The position numbers and the translations under genes are program-made. A stretch of DNA of 64,000 nucleotides from Leptospira sp. (lineage in GTDB: Bacteria; Spirochaetota; Leptospiria; Leptospirales; Leptospiraceae). Position 1 is the first letter of the stretch, and each line of letters starts with the position of its first letter. Below are positions 51,648 to 63,188 of the stretch, piece after piece. Under the pieces are notes generated by a model. It worked only from the letters and a program-made list of their open reading frames with translations, was not told the DNA's origin and searched no databases. The stretch spans positions 186,001-250,000 of the forward strand of contig JACVCB010000001.1 of NCBI GenBank assembly GCA_016742255.1, written 5' to 3'.

Positions 51648-52805
51648 TTAGAAGGTAAATTTTGCCCCTACCATAACAGATTGGACATTTTGTGCGACGA
51701 CAGCTTCCACAGTGAGTTTGGTGATGAGTGCATTGATTTCCACACCTGCAATGAGAAAGTTAGTGGTGTTAGGTGTTTGTGCCTTTCCGCTGATATTCAT
51801 GGTGAGTGTTCCTGTCTTCGTTTGGCCAAGTGCAGAGGTAGGGATAAGAGCTGCAATCTCTGGAGACAAGGATGCTGTAATTGCATTGGAATCAAGAGCA
51901 AGGACAAGAGGTCCTGAACGTGACAAGTTTAGAGTGGAACTTCCAAAATTCATAGAAGTTCCCCCTCCTGCAAATAGAGTAAAAAAGTAAAACAAACGAA
52001 ATCCTGTACGGATATCTATGGGTACACTTGTGACTGTACTCGAATAATTGAAGGTAGTGGAACCTCCCCAAGTACCAACAGCGGGACCTAACGTCAGTGA
52101 TTGTGTTTTGTTGTCGTTATAAGTGACATCAATGACTTGCCTTTGGTAATGTAATCCAAGTCCCATGGAGATTCCAGAAAACTCAAAGAGTCCAATTCCG
52201 TCAGAATAGTTTTCAATTAAATGGTAACGAAGGGTAAATCCACCGGAAGTGATGTCTCCCCCTAAATCTACATTTTTGTTTTGTGCTTCGATAGCTTTTT
52301 GTACATCACCTTGGGCAAAGTTAAATTTAAAACCATGTAAATACAAATTAAATCGATGTAAAAAGGTTTTGAGTTCTGGTTCTGTATCAGAAGGTCCACC
52401 ACCCATCAGCCATCCTAAGTTGACCGCAACAACAAAGTTAGGTGCAAGTGATGCACCCACATTTGGTAATTTTTGAAAACTTAAGTTTTGGTACGCTACG
52501 TTGATGTCTTCTTTTTGTTGGCCCGCGAGGGATACACCAAGTCCTACTTGGAATCTGTTCACAAGCCCAGGTCCCATCATGGAAGAATTGATGTTAGAGA
52601 CAACCGCTGCTTCTGACATCGTTGCTAGAACTTTGTCTGTGTACTGTAATTTTAAGGCTTGGTCTAAATTGTTGATTTGGGATTGGATGGAGGCTGGTAA
52701 AATCGTACAGGCATCCCCAGAACAGGTAACACCTGCGTCCATTCGGTTAGGGGAAAACAAGGTTGTTCCCAGAATTAGAAGGATTGTGAGTGTACGATTT
52801 CTCAT
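51648..52805 (-). CDS. Probable outer-membrane beta-barrel protein
   Basis: A 385-residue exported protein with a signal peptide (TLTILLILGTTLFSPNRMDA). The mature part alternates short hydrophobic strands and turns (FVVAVNLGWLMGGGPSD, GFTLRYHL, SMGLGLHYQRQ, RTGFRLFYFFTLFAGGG) and ends in an aromatic C-terminal residue (VGAKFTF), as expected of a barrel for BAM insertion. An early CSGDAC pair could form a disulfide. Leptospira has surface proteins of this build (for example Lsa36-type); no firm identity is claimed. Confidence 0.65.
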   Translation of the reverse strand: MRNRTLTILLILGTTLFSPNRMDAGVTCSGDACTILPASIQSQINNLDQALKLQYTDKVLATMSEAAVVSNINSSMMGPGLVNRFQVGLGVSLAGQQKEDINVAYQNLSFQKLPNVGASLAPNFVVAVNLGWLMGGGPSDTEPELKTFLHRFNLYLHGFKFNFAQGDVQKAIEAQNKNVDLGGDITSGGFTLRYHLIENYSDGIGLFEFSGISMGLGLHYQRQVIDVTYNDNKTQSLTLGPAVGTWGGSTTFNYSSTVTSVPIDIRTGFRLFYFFTLFAGGGTSMNFGSSTLNLSRSGPLVLALDSNAITASLSPEIAALIPTSALGQTKTGTLTMNISGKAQTPNTTNFLIAGVEINALITKLTVEAVVAQNVQSVMVGAKFTF

Positions 52806-52914
52806 GAGGGTCCTATTTTACCATATATCGGAGTTCGGTCTACGTTTTCTTAACAAGTGGGAAGCAGAGAATTTCCGAGTTTACAAGGAGGAAAAACCGT
52901 GCCAAATTTCACAT

Positions 52915-53286
52915 ATGGCTCCTATCCAAGAAAAACGGAAATATGTCCGCGTAAAACCCCTAGAAAACGAACCCGTTGAGATCCATTTGATGGGAACGGC
53001 GTTATTAGATGTTTTACATGCAAGTGACATTAGTATGGGTGGGGTGGGAATTGTGGCCCCTAACCATTTTGATGAATGGGATATGAATGAAACAGTGGAA
53101 ATCCTTGTCGCACTTCCTGGAGATTTGGCAGATTTTTTGGCAAAGGGTGTGATCAAACAAATTGGCAAAAAATCTAAAGAATCAGGAGTTTACGGTGTCC
53201 AATTTACTGCCATGGGACCAAAAGGCAAACAAGACCTACAAGTGTACATCAACCGGATGGTTAGGCAAAATCGTGTTTTGAATTGA
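52915..53286 (+). CDS. PilZ-domain protein
   Basis: A 123-residue PilZ-type domain: KRKYVRVKPLENEPVEIHL holds an RxxxR-like basic cluster and DISMGGVGIVAP matches the D/NxSxxG motif. These bind c-di-GMP. The ATG at 52915 is the likely start, although a strong AGGAGG lies at 52887-52892, about 24 bases upstream, further than usual. The frame stays open well upstream, across the start of the outer-membrane protein gene, but that part has no domain similarity. Confidence 0.8.
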   Translation: MAPIQEKRKYVRVKPLENEPVEIHLMGTALLDVLHASDISMGGVGIVAPNHFDEWDMNETVEILVALPGDLADFLAKGVIKQIGKKSKESGVYGVQFTAMGPKGKQDLQVYINRMVRQNRVLN

Positions 53287-53488
53287 GCATAAAAGAAACA
53301 ACGTTCGGATAAGACAAATTCATACCCTCGAATGATTTCCCACATATTTAGATCTATGGTTTGTAGCATTCGAAAATTCGTTTTTACTTATATTCTAAAA
53401 TTCCAATTGTAATTTAGAATAATTCTATATAAATTGAATCCATCTTTAAGATAATAAGCTTGTTTCATTCAAGTTTGTAGGTGGATTT

Positions 53489-55018
53489 ATGACGTTATTC
53501 CGGCTTTCGGGAGTTTCTCGCTTAGACCAACTGAAAATATACACACCCATTTTTTTAGATCGTTTGTTTGACTCCCATAAACGTGAACTGATGTTAACTG
53601 ACCAGGCGGCAAAGGTATTGTCTACCTTACGTAAGTTATGTGTTCCAGATCTCAATCAGAGTTATTTTGCTTTCCAACTCAATTCCGATACCATTAAAGA
53701 AAATGAACTGAAGGTATATGGGAAAGGTATGGTCTCACTCATTCAAAATCTTTTGGATAACGATTTGGCTATGCCTATTTTTTATTTCATTCGTAAAGAG
53801 GAAGAACCTTCAGCAAATGAAATTCCTTCTTTTTCAAACTTATTCGAACCACTCCAAGTAGAACTTGCAGTTGTTTCTTATTCGGGTGATAGGATTGAAG
53901 AAAAGTATGCTTTTGCTTATAACGCGATTGCAGCCCGATCTTTTGTGAACATACAGAATTTTTTAGTTGATAATTGTAAAAAGGAAACAAGTGACTTCCA
54001 CCAAATTCCAGTAGAAAATTTAAATTCTCCTCCCATATCCATTATTAAAACAATGTTAAGCGAATTCGAGACACCATTTTCCACCAAGGATGTGTTTGTT
54101 GATGAATTGGTAAACTATTTAGAAGGTGGATTTGCCAATTCCGAAATTTACTTTTTTTTACCAACTCTTGGTTGGATTTATTATGATACAACTGAAGCTA
54201 TAGAAAAAGAATTAGAATACTCTTCTTTTTTTGAAGAAAAAATCATTCCTAAGCTCATTGAATTGAAGCCGGATTTAAAGAATGGTTTCTTAGAAATGAA
54301 AGAAAAGGTAGTGGGAACAAAATTTGATGAATTAAGAAACAAATCCTACCTCCCTCAAATTGAATATCTGGAAACCATCCAATCTACTTTGTCTCATGAA
54401 ATGTTTCCTATACTAGAATATGTGAAAATTTACCAGATTGTATCGACAAAAGCAGAAAAAATTTCTGAAGAAAAAGCAATCAAGGAAGCCAAACAACATT
54501 TTGAAATTTTATATACTATGTTAAAAATGGGGGATAATTTTATCAGTCGGTTCCTTCTCATTGACCAAAGTATGTATACAGGGAATGACCGAGTGATCTC
54601 CGAATTACAAAATGCAGATGATGTAATGTTTTGTGAATATTATTATAACTCTACTTTTTTTTGGGTATTTTTATCAAAAGATATCAGCTCAGCAAATATG
54701 GTGATGGAAAAAATTATCGAACACCATTATGAAGGAGATCATACATTATTTATATTCGAAACATTACTTGAAAAATACCCAATTGTTAAAAAAAGTTTCT
54801 TAACAAACCAAAGATTTAAAAATCTTTACAGAGATGCAAAAAACCTTGTGTACTGGAAACAAATGTCATTTGTTTATCGATTGTTTCGGTTTTTTGTTGG
54901 GGAAGAATTCCCCAAGGAATGGGAAAAAAACATTCTGTCCAAAGTGAAATACAACCAAATGAAAGCGAAGTATTTACCAAGAAAAAATAAAACAAAAGGG
55001 AATGTTGCGAAACCGTAA
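53489..55018 (+). CDS. Hypothetical protein, helical, unknown function
   Basis: A 509-residue protein without signal peptide or obvious membrane helices. It is predicted mostly helical, Lys/Glu/Phe-rich. No motif recalls a known family; a phrase such as LQVELAVVSYSGDRIEEKYAFAYN suggests a beta segment near residue 125. It is flanked by a 200-base gap (53287-53488) with no clear gene and by the thiC riboswitch. Base composition is AT-rich but similar to neighbours. Confidence 0.55.
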   Translation: MTLFRLSGVSRLDQLKIYTPIFLDRLFDSHKRELMLTDQAAKVLSTLRKLCVPDLNQSYFAFQLNSDTIKENELKVYGKGMVSLIQNLLDNDLAMPIFYFIRKEEEPSANEIPSFSNLFEPLQVELAVVSYSGDRIEEKYAFAYNAIAARSFVNIQNFLVDNCKKETSDFHQIPVENLNSPPISIIKTMLSEFETPFSTKDVFVDELVNYLEGGFANSEIYFFLPTLGWIYYDTTEAIEKELEYSSFFEEKIIPKLIELKPDLKNGFLEMKEKVVGTKFDELRNKSYLPQIEYLETIQSTLSHEMFPILEYVKIYQIVSTKAEKISEEKAIKEAKQHFEILYTMLKMGDNFISRFLLIDQSMYTGNDRVISELQNADDVMFCEYYYNSTFFWVFLSKDISSANMVMEKIIEHHYEGDHTLFIFETLLEKYPIVKKSFLTNQRFKNLYRDAKNLVYWKQMSFVYRLFRFFVGEEFPKEWEKNILSKVKYNQMKAKYLPRKNKTKGNVAKP

Positions 55019-55037
55019 CGAACAATTGAATATTTTG

Positions 55038-55065
55038 TTGTCAAAAAATTTGAATCCTATAGGAT
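55038..55065 (+). promoter_or_regulatory. Candidate sigma-70 promoter for thiC
   Basis: TTGTCA, 16 bases, TAGGAT (five and four of six consensus bases). Transcription would start near 55072, just ahead of the riboswitch. Confidence 0.5.
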
Positions 55066-55074
55066 AAGAGATAA

Positions 55075-55170
55075 CCGTTAGGGGTGCCTAAGGTTTTTGG
55101 TTTACCAAAAATTCGGCTGAGAAATACCCTTTTTGAACCTGATCTTGGTAATGCTTGCGAAGGGAAACGG
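55075..55170 (+). promoter_or_regulatory. TPP riboswitch (THI element)
   Basis: The thi-box core is clear: GGGGTGCC, then GGCTGAGAAATACCC, then GAACCTGATCTTGGTAATG and GCGAAGGGAAACGG. The outer stem pairs CCGTT (55075-55079) with AACGG (55166-55170). It should shut off thiC translation or transcription when thiamine pyrophosphate is bound. Confidence 0.96.
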
Positions 55171-55205
55171 AACGTAACTTTACAAGAGCCAAATTCGTTT
55201 GGTGA

Positions 55206-56798
<1,593 letters not shown>

Positions 56799-56824
56799 TT
56801 TGTAGAGATTGTCTGTTTTACAAA

Positions 56825-56853
56825 ACAAAAAAACCCGATCATTTGACCGGGTT
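56825..56853 (-). terminator. Terminator for the acyl-CoA dehydrogenase gene
   Basis: On the minus strand, AACCCGGTCA / TGATCGGGTT form a ten-base stem with one mismatch and end in a run of seven T. The plus strand lacks a T-run, so it serves the minus-strand gene. Confidence 0.75.
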
Positions 56854-56907
56854 CTCTAAAAGATATTCGCTTGGTTTCAGTTTGAAACTGATAAATCTTT
56901 GTTGGAA

Positions 56908-58038
56908 CTAAAGACCTAAACTTCTACCAATGATTTCTTTCATAATTTCAGTGGTTCCTGCATAAATGGTTTGGATCCTTGCATCGAGGTAAGCTCTTGC
57001 AATTGGATACTCCATCATATAACCATATCCTCCAAAGAATTGTAAACATTCATCGGTATGGCGTTTTTGCATTTCTGTTGCATACCATTTGCACATAGAA
57101 GCTTCAGCAGTAGTGTTTTCACCTTTCATGTGTTCCATGACCACTTTGTCACAGAATACTTGTGCCATTTCTAACTCAGTTGCCATTTCTGCCATTTTGA
57201 ATTTTGTGTTTTGGAAAGACCCAATCTTTTGACCGAATGCTTTTCTTTCTTTGATGTATTGCAGAGTGATGGTTTGCACAAGTCTTGTTGCTTCCACTGC
57301 TGCAACTGCAAGAACCAAACGTTCTTGTGCAAGTTTTTGCATGAGGTAACGAAACCCTTGTCCTTGTTTGCCGATGAGGTTTGTTTTAGGAACAATCACA
57401 TCATTAAAATACAATTCAGAAGTATCTTGGGCTTTGAGTCCGATCTTGTCTAAATTACGACCGCGTTCAAAACCTTTCATTCCTTCTTCAATCATAACAA
57501 GGGAAATGGTTCCGTTATCATGTTTCACAGCAGTGATGATGAGGTCTGCTAATTGACCGTTCGAGATGAAGGTTTTTTGTCCATTAACAACAAAGTGATC
57601 ACCCTTATCGACTGCACTCGTACGAAGGGATTTTAAATCAGATCCTGCACCAGGTTCCGTCATCGCAACTGCAAGGATGGATTCTCCTGAAGCACATTTT
57701 GGCAACCAACGTTTCTTTTGTTCGTCACTTGCATAGGTCGAAATGTACGGAGCGATCACGTCATTGTGCAAAGAGATAAAAAATCCACTGTTTCCAACAC
57801 GAGAAGATTCTTCGATGATGATGATGTTGTACAGAAAGTCAGCTCCAGAGCCGCCGTATTCTGTAGGTACATCGGGGCAGAGAAGTCCGTTTTCACCGGC
57901 CTTTCTCCATACTTCTTTGGGTACGATATGGTTTTTTTCCCATGTTTCGTGGTGAGGTTTTACTTCTGTTTCAAAAAATTTCCGAGCCATCTCGCGGAAT
58001 TGGTGGTGTTCTTCAGTAAAGGGGAGGATACGCTCCAT
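56908..58038 (-). CDS. Acyl-CoA dehydrogenase
   Basis: A 376-residue FAD enzyme for the first step of fatty-acid beta-oxidation. Signature 1 (AVAMTEPGAGSDLKSLRTSA) and signature 2 (QKRHTDECLQFFGGYGYMME) are present, and the C-terminal part (YAGTTEIMKEIIGRSLGL) has the usual catalytic-base region. Chain-length preference is not evident. Leptospira relies on fatty acids for carbon, so this fits its metabolism. Confidence 0.95.
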   Translation of the reverse strand: MERILPFTEEHHQFREMARKFFETEVKPHHETWEKNHIVPKEVWRKAGENGLLCPDVPTEYGGSGADFLYNIIIIEESSRVGNSGFFISLHNDVIAPYISTYASDEQKKRWLPKCASGESILAVAMTEPGAGSDLKSLRTSAVDKGDHFVVNGQKTFISNGQLADLIITAVKHDNGTISLVMIEEGMKGFERGRNLDKIGLKAQDTSELYFNDVIVPKTNLIGKQGQGFRYLMQKLAQERLVLAVAAVEATRLVQTITLQYIKERKAFGQKIGSFQNTKFKMAEMATELEMAQVFCDKVVMEHMKGENTTAEASMCKWYATEMQKRHTDECLQFFGGYGYMMEYPIARAYLDARIQTIYAGTTEIMKEIIGRSLGL

Positions 58039-58089
58039 AAAATTTGTGACTCCTTGATATGGAAATGTTACAGAAATGGCGAAATGAGG

Positions 58090-60243
58090 TCAATTATAAA
58101 CAGTGTTCAGCTTCATGTAGACACCAGGATTTTTCTTGATGTACTGGATGGCGTCTTCTTGGGAAAGAACGTAAAGTTCCGTCCCTGGCCAAGCGATGAA
58201 ACTGAAATGAGACGGGAGGCCTTTGGTGAGTGAATAAATTTCTCCTACAAAATCACCAGCACCGAGTTCTCTGATCGTTTTGTGGTTTTGCATGACCACA
58301 ACGGTGCCTGAGCGAACAATGTAGGCATTTTGAAAGGTTTGGCCTTCTTCAATAAGAACTGCTTCCTTTTTCACGGTTTCCAGTTTCAGTATGAGTTCGA
58401 GTTGGGTAACCTGGTAACTGGTGAGCCCTCGGAATGTTTGGGATTCTGTTAGGGTTTTCCATGTGTTGGTCTCTCGGATGCTATTCAGTTTGATTAGGTT
58501 TTCGTGGAGTTTGGATCCACGGATGAATTGGAAAAAACGTGTTTTTTCAATGGTGAGGGCAAGCACGTCGGTTTCAGCATACACATCTGCTTGGCGCACG
58601 GTATCTAAGATGAGAGAGGCTTCCCCAAAGTATTCGTAGGTTCCGTATCGTTTGACAGCCGAGTGGTCACTGGAAAGCCCTTCGAACCTGACGTTCCCAG
58701 AAGCAATGATAAAAAAGCGATCTCCATGGGTTCCTTTTTTGATGATTTGTTCCCCACGTCGGAATCGTTCCTCTTTGACAATTTGTAAGAACTCTTTTGC
58801 CTTTTCGATGGGGAAACCAGAGAAAATATCAATTTGTGATAAGATTTCAAGGAGTTGGAAAGCTTCCTGGTGTTTAGGAGGAGTGATTTCCGGATACAAA
58901 GTATTTTCAATACCAAACTTAGCAAGAGTTAGGTGGTTTCCCTTTGGCATATCTTTTGCGGCAATGTGATATACCGTGATTCGTTTTTGTACTTCTTCTG
59001 GAAGGGATGCCAAATAACTAATTTTGGTGTGAAGGGGAGGGACTCCTGCTTCGTGGTAAATGATATTACGATCCCATGGAAAGTCTTTGAGGAACTGGTA
59101 TCTTGTTTCTGGTAAGACACCTTTTTTGTACATATCTTCGAAGGCTTCGGGATCATTTAAATGGTCTGAAGTATAATAAAAGGATTGGTCTTGGAAAAAA
59201 AATTCGAACCCAACGGACGGAATCGAATGCAGCGCATAATGAAAATAAAACTCACCACCATTGATGATGGTTGGTCTACCAATGACAACTGGGATAAAAT
59301 CAAATAAATCTGTGATTTCTTTTCGTGGAATCTTTGTTAGACTGCAATATTTTTTGAGGAAAGATTCCATCACGGTTGCCGTTGCATAAATGGTGATTTT
59401 GGATTCTTCTAATATTTTTTGGAAGGTTCCAGCATCATGGTCTGCATGGCAGTGGGTGAGGATGATGGAGTTGATGAACTTAGGATTTACATTCGATTCT
59501 CGTAACCACTCAGTTGAGTTTACAGGAGGATCCACCATAATCCCTTGTCCATTCAGCCAAATGATAAAACCGGATGTGTTGTCGGATGGGTCAAATCCAT
59601 GTGATGGTCCAAGGCAAGTGATTCCGATGAGCGGTGGTTGGAATGGTTCTTCCAATCGTTTTCCAATATCATATTTGACATGGAAGTCCACTTCGCCAGG
59701 GATTTTGATTTTTTTCTCTCCATCCACAACTAGGAATTCGTTGGAAGGTAGTTGTTCGATGGTGATGCCACCAAACTTTGCTTTGTGGGAGTCATCAAAT
59801 AAAACAAACTCCACCACTTCTTCCATCGTTTTGTAACTACGAAAGTATGCCATTTCTGCCTTGATGTCAGGGAAACCAAAACTTTCTGCACCATCGATGA
59901 ATTCGGAAGATAAGTTTACTTCTTGTGGTCCCATCAGGGATTCCCCAAGAACAATAGTTAGCTGTTCTTTTTGTTCTGCAGAACAGATGATGAAGGTTTT
60001 TTTGCCACCACGAAAGAAAAAATTGAAGTAAATGGGGAATTCAAGTTCGGCAATGGAAATGCCTTTTTCCACATGGAAGAACTTGTTGGGGAGGACAAAC
60101 ACCAAAGGGGTCTTTTTTTCGAGCCCCATGGTGTCCTTAATTGTCTCAGGAGGGGATCCAAATTGGATGTACCCTTCTGATGTATCGACTAAATATCCCC
60201 CTCTAGGGAGTGCTGTAAAACCATTCGGTTCGGAACTGACCAT
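58090..60243 (-). CDS. Metallo-beta-lactamase-fold protein fused to two cyclic nucleotide-binding domains
   Basis: A 717-residue protein with an unusual layout. Residues 1-200 are an unassigned beta-rich region. The MBL domain follows (about 200-450), with the metal motif HCHADHD, a distal Asp (YYTSDHL) and a late His region (HEAGVPPLHT). Two cNMP-binding domains end the chain: the first in IDIFSGFPIEKAKEF and YEYFGEASLILDTVRQADV, the second in RGLTSYQVTQLELIL and AGDFVGEIYSLTKGLPSHF. It may be a hydrolase switched by a cyclic nucleotide. No signal peptide. thioredoxin lies 18 bases upstream. Confidence 0.82.
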   Translation of the reverse strand: MVSSEPNGFTALPRGGYLVDTSEGYIQFGSPPETIKDTMGLEKKTPLVFVLPNKFFHVEKGISIAELEFPIYFNFFFRGGKKTFIICSAEQKEQLTIVLGESLMGPQEVNLSSEFIDGAESFGFPDIKAEMAYFRSYKTMEEVVEFVLFDDSHKAKFGGITIEQLPSNEFLVVDGEKKIKIPGEVDFHVKYDIGKRLEEPFQPPLIGITCLGPSHGFDPSDNTSGFIIWLNGQGIMVDPPVNSTEWLRESNVNPKFINSIILTHCHADHDAGTFQKILEESKITIYATATVMESFLKKYCSLTKIPRKEITDLFDFIPVVIGRPTIINGGEFYFHYALHSIPSVGFEFFFQDQSFYYTSDHLNDPEAFEDMYKKGVLPETRYQFLKDFPWDRNIIYHEAGVPPLHTKISYLASLPEEVQKRITVYHIAAKDMPKGNHLTLAKFGIENTLYPEITPPKHQEAFQLLEILSQIDIFSGFPIEKAKEFLQIVKEERFRRGEQIIKKGTHGDRFFIIASGNVRFEGLSSDHSAVKRYGTYEYFGEASLILDTVRQADVYAETDVLALTIEKTRFFQFIRGSKLHENLIKLNSIRETNTWKTLTESQTFRGLTSYQVTQLELILKLETVKKEAVLIEEGQTFQNAYIVRSGTVVVMQNHKTIRELGAGDFVGEIYSLTKGLPSHFSFIAWPGTELYVLSQEDAIQYIKKNPGVYMKLNTVYN

Positions 60244-60261
60244 TAGGGGATAATTTATTTC

Positions 60262-60573
60262 CTACTTGTGATTTTCTATAAATTTTTTAATTTGCGGTTT
60301 TGGTAAAGCACCAATTGCTTTGTCTACTAAAACTCCATCTTTATAGAGTAGAAGGGTAGGGATGGATTGGATTCCCAACTCTTGCGCTGTCTTTTGGTTG
60401 AAATCAACATTGAGTTTTGTAATTTTGATATCCGCCATTTCTTGCGAAAGTTCGTCAAGAACAGGAGCCACCATCCTGCATGGTCCACACCATTCTGCCC
60501 AACAATCTACTAAAACCACGCCATTTGCAGTCTCTGCTTTGAAATTGGCGTCATTGATTTCTGTAAGTGCCAT
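60262..60573 (-). CDS. trxA: Thioredoxin
   Basis: A 103-residue thioredoxin with the WCGPC active site (WAEWCGPCRMVAPVLDEL) and the cis-Pro region IQSIPTLLLYK. It reduces disulfides in the cytosol using thioredoxin reductase. AGGAGA is upstream. It lies just ahead of the MBL-cNMP gene on the same strand. Confidence 0.97.
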   Translation of the reverse strand: MALTEINDANFKAETANGVVLVDCWAEWCGPCRMVAPVLDELSQEMADIKITKLNVDFNQKTAQELGIQSIPTLLLYKDGVLVDKAIGALPKPQIKKFIENHK

Positions 60574-60645
60574 ATTTCGAAATCTCCTTTTGAAACGTAT
60601 AACCTTTCTATAAACTAGACTGGATATTCTAGGGAAAAACGTCGA

Positions 60646-61455
60646 TTATTGTTTCTTTTTTTTCTTTTTATCGTCGGATTCGAGGTCGGCGATCTTTTGT
60701 TGGAAGGACTCAATGAGTGTTTTGGTTTTTTCCAAATCCTCTGTTTCGCCCGTAATTTGGAATATTTTACGGTTCATCTCCAACATTTCCACGGAATGTT
60801 TCAAATCTGTGGAATCTTGTGTTGACATCTCAAATTTGGAACGATAGTCCTGCGCCGCTTGGTTGGCAAGTTCGATGATGAGATTAAAATGTTCCTTACG
60901 GATATAATAATAAGGATTTTCTAAATCTTGTTCTTTTTCATACGCAATAAAATCAAATAAATTCTTCGTACAAGCGGCAACGCGGAAATTGATATCAGGC
61001 CATGACCATTTCCATTTCGAATTTGTACCAAAGGCGGTTACTGTTTTTTTCATCGCTTGCAGTAAACCTTTGATGAGATTCAATCGTTGGGTTGGTGTGA
61101 ACCTTTCAATTTTCGAAAGTTGTTCTTTGTTTTCGGATAAAGAACCATCCACATTATTCCCTACTGTTTTTTCAATGTAGGAGATGCAGTTATAAATTTC
61201 TTTTCTGGCAGTCTCTAAGTAGTTGTTATTATTGATCTCTAAGATGGCAGTGGAAAGTTCATTGATCACAATACAGGTGTTAATGGTTTTGATGGAATTG
61301 ATCGCAAGGGAGATATTAAAATAAGGTTCCATGTCCTTACTTTTTTTGGCTTGTACTTTGAAAATATTGGCTTCTTTTTTTAACTCTTCTAGGTAGTTTT
61401 TGAAATCTACCAATTTGTCATTGAAGTCAGCTTTTTTTTCCTTCGTGATTGCCAT
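60646..61455 (-). CDS. Hypothetical protein, helical, with a basic tail
   Basis: A 269-residue cytosolic protein, helical and rich in Lys, Glu and Asn, ending in a lysine tail (DDKKKKKKQ). I recognise no family. A central region ([20 protein letters not shown]) is the least charged. Upstream of trxA on the same strand. The role is unknown. Confidence 0.6.
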   Translation of the reverse strand: MAITKEKKADFNDKLVDFKNYLEELKKEANIFKVQAKKSKDMEPYFNISLAINSIKTINTCIVINELSTAILEINNNNYLETARKEIYNCISYIEKTVGNNVDGSLSENKEQLSKIERFTPTQRLNLIKGLLQAMKKTVTAFGTNSKWKWSWPDINFRVAACTKNLFDFIAYEKEQDLENPYYYIRKEHFNLIIELANQAAQDYRSKFEMSTQDSTDLKHSVEMLEMNRKIFQITGETEDLEKTKTLIESFQQKIADLESDDKKKKKKQ

Positions 61456-61539
61456 GTCTGTTTCATTTTCGGCAGAAAGACCTGGTTTTGTCCATAAAAA
61501 ACGTCGACCTGGACTAGAGTTTGCCGAAACTGGAACAGA

Positions 61540-61752
61540 ATGGACAATACCCCCCGCAAACGAAGGGACCTGCTCGATTTACTCGACACCTACAAATACA
61601 TGAACCAGGCAATTTTCTGGGATTTTTTGGATTTGGACGGTCGTTGGGACTTTGCCAATGGATGGTTGCACCTAAACCACCCTGAGGACGAGTGGAGGGT
61701 TCGTGCATCGGAACAATTCCCCCCAATCCGCCCAGAAGGCACAGACCACTAA
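61540..61752 (+). CDS. Possible small protein of 70 residues
   Basis: A short acidic, tryptophan-rich product ([18 protein letters not shown], then [20 protein letters not shown]). The composition looks like a real protein, but there is no clear Shine-Dalgarno and no recognised family. It diverges from the hypothetical gene at 61455. Confidence 0.4.
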   Translation: MDNTPRKRRDLLDLLDTYKYMNQAIFWDFLDLDGRWDFANGWLHLNHPEDEWRVRASEQFPPIRPEGTDH

Positions 61753-61911
61753 TCCTGTTTTTTTAAGATTCATATCCATCAATTTCTCGACCGAAACGAT
61801 GTCTCTTGTGGGATATTTGGGAAAAAGAATGATTGGATAAAAAGTGGGGTAGGCTTTCTCTCCAAGACTCGTGTTTAGCCTTGGAGATTTGGAACAGAAT
61901 ACAATGTTTGC

Positions 61912-62766
61912 TTAGTAAGTAATTTTTAAATCAGAGATATCAATGAACTTACGGAATAACAAACTGTTTGTTGGTTTTTTTGTATCAAACACGAGAACTG
62001 CTACTTTGTTAAAACTCAGGAAATTTGGTCTGTACTGAGTGTAGTGGTGGCTTGTAATCGTTGTCTTGTATTTGTTATTGTAAATCGTATACGTGTGTTT
62101 TGGTAACGTTTCGTGTACTTGACGCTTTTTTTCATCAGCAGTTTGGGCCACGTAGTTATAAATCACTTGTTTTTCTTTTGAAGGTCCAGTTTCACCAAAC
62201 AGAGTGAAGGGGAGTGCCTTCGCATTGTTTTTACAAAGATAATCAACTACTTCAGTAAATGTAGGTTCTGGCATTTCTGCTTCAAAACCAGCAAAATGGC
62301 GTTTTTCCATTTCTGCTTTTTTCTTTGCATATGTTTCTTCACCCCAAATTTCTTTCGCAGTGAAAGGAGTTGGCATGATGTTAGAGAAGTATAATGTTCG
62401 TTCGTCTTTTTCAGGGTCTGCTTTACGCCAAGCAGGGTAAGGAACAAGTCTTCTTTCATCTTGGTTCACTCGGTCCCCTTCAAAACCAGCTAATACAAAA
62501 ATCGAATATTCATTGTCTTCTGGAACTCTTGATTCCAATTCTATTTGGACATCTAAAAATTCGCCTTTCCCTGTGTCTGCATGTCGTCTAACAAAACTTA
62601 CGTTCTTTAAACGGATCCTTGCATCATACATGGATAGTGGATATAAGTCCCTATTGTCCTTGGAAGACGCCGCGGAAACTTGTGTCCCTTGTTGGTTCCC
62701 TGATTCTTGGGCAAAAAGTGCACAAGTGAGGAGGGTGAATGAAAGAGCGAATATTGTTTTGTTCAT
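61912..62766 (-). CDS. Exported hypothetical protein
   Basis: A 284-residue protein with a signal peptide (KTIFALSFTLLTCALFA). The body is beta-rich (ARIRLKNVSFVRRHADTGKG, EFLDVQIELESRVPEDNEYS) and ends RKFIDISDLKITY. It has one or two cysteines (LCKNN) and no lipobox, so it is probably periplasmic. I do not recognise a family. It stands alone between 61753-61911, with no gene, and panD. Confidence 0.6.
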   Translation of the reverse strand: MNKTIFALSFTLLTCALFAQESGNQQGTQVSAASSKDNRDLYPLSMYDARIRLKNVSFVRRHADTGKGEFLDVQIELESRVPEDNEYSIFVLAGFEGDRVNQDERRLVPYPAWRKADPEKDERTLYFSNIMPTPFTAKEIWGEETYAKKKAEMEKRHFAGFEAEMPEPTFTEVVDYLCKNNAKALPFTLFGETGPSKEKQVIYNYVAQTADEKKRQVHETLPKHTYTIYNNKYKTTITSHHYTQYRPNFLSFNKVAVLVFDTKKPTNSLLFRKFIDISDLKITY

Positions 62767-62831
62767 GTTCCGACTACCAATTTGGTTTATACAGTTAGTA
62801 TCGAAGAAATGCCCTAGAAAAATTAGGGAAA

Positions 62832-63188
62832 TTAGGCTTTTTTCGGCCGATTGTTCTCATCCACGAAGACAACTTTCGGTTTGTAGTCGCTTGGGAGCTC
62901 CTTTTCTTCCACTTGGCCATAAGTGATGATGATGACCTTGTCCCCTTTCATCCCAAGCCGTGCTGCAGCTCCATTCAAACAAATGGTTCCCGAACCCCTT
63001 TCTCCCACGATGAGGTAGGTTTCGAATCTGGCACCGTTATTCACGTTCACCACGCTCACTTGTTCATACGGTTTCATACCGGCCATTTCCATTAAGTCTA
63101 GGTCAACAGTGAGACTACCTTCGTAGTGGAGTTCAGCCTCGGTAACGACGGCTCTATGGATTTTGCCTTTGCAAACAGTGATGATCAT
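62832..63188 (-). CDS. panD: Aspartate 1-decarboxylase
   Basis: A 118-residue pyruvoyl enzyme that makes beta-alanine for pantothenate. Self-cleavage should occur at G24-S25 (HYEGS), giving a pyruvoyl group on the alpha chain. [37 protein letters not shown] and VVFVDENN match the family closely. The start overlaps the stop of the Panacea-domain gene by four bases. Confidence 0.96.
   Translation of the reverse strand: MIITVCKGKIHRAVVTEAELHYEGSLTVDLDLMEMAGMKPYEQVSVVNVNNGARFETYLIVGERGSGTICLNGAAARLGMKGDKVIIITYGQVEEKELPSDYKPKVVFVDENNRPKKA

Noticed and set aside
56825..56853. Hairpin as a terminator for thiC
   Set aside because: The T-run is on the minus strand only, so it fits the acyl-CoA dehydrogenase gene.
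57718..58233. Plus-strand frame of 171 residues
   Set aside because: It spans the start of acyl-CoA dehydrogenase and the end of the MBL-cNMP gene on the opposite strand; cysteine/phenylalanine-rich and without motifs.
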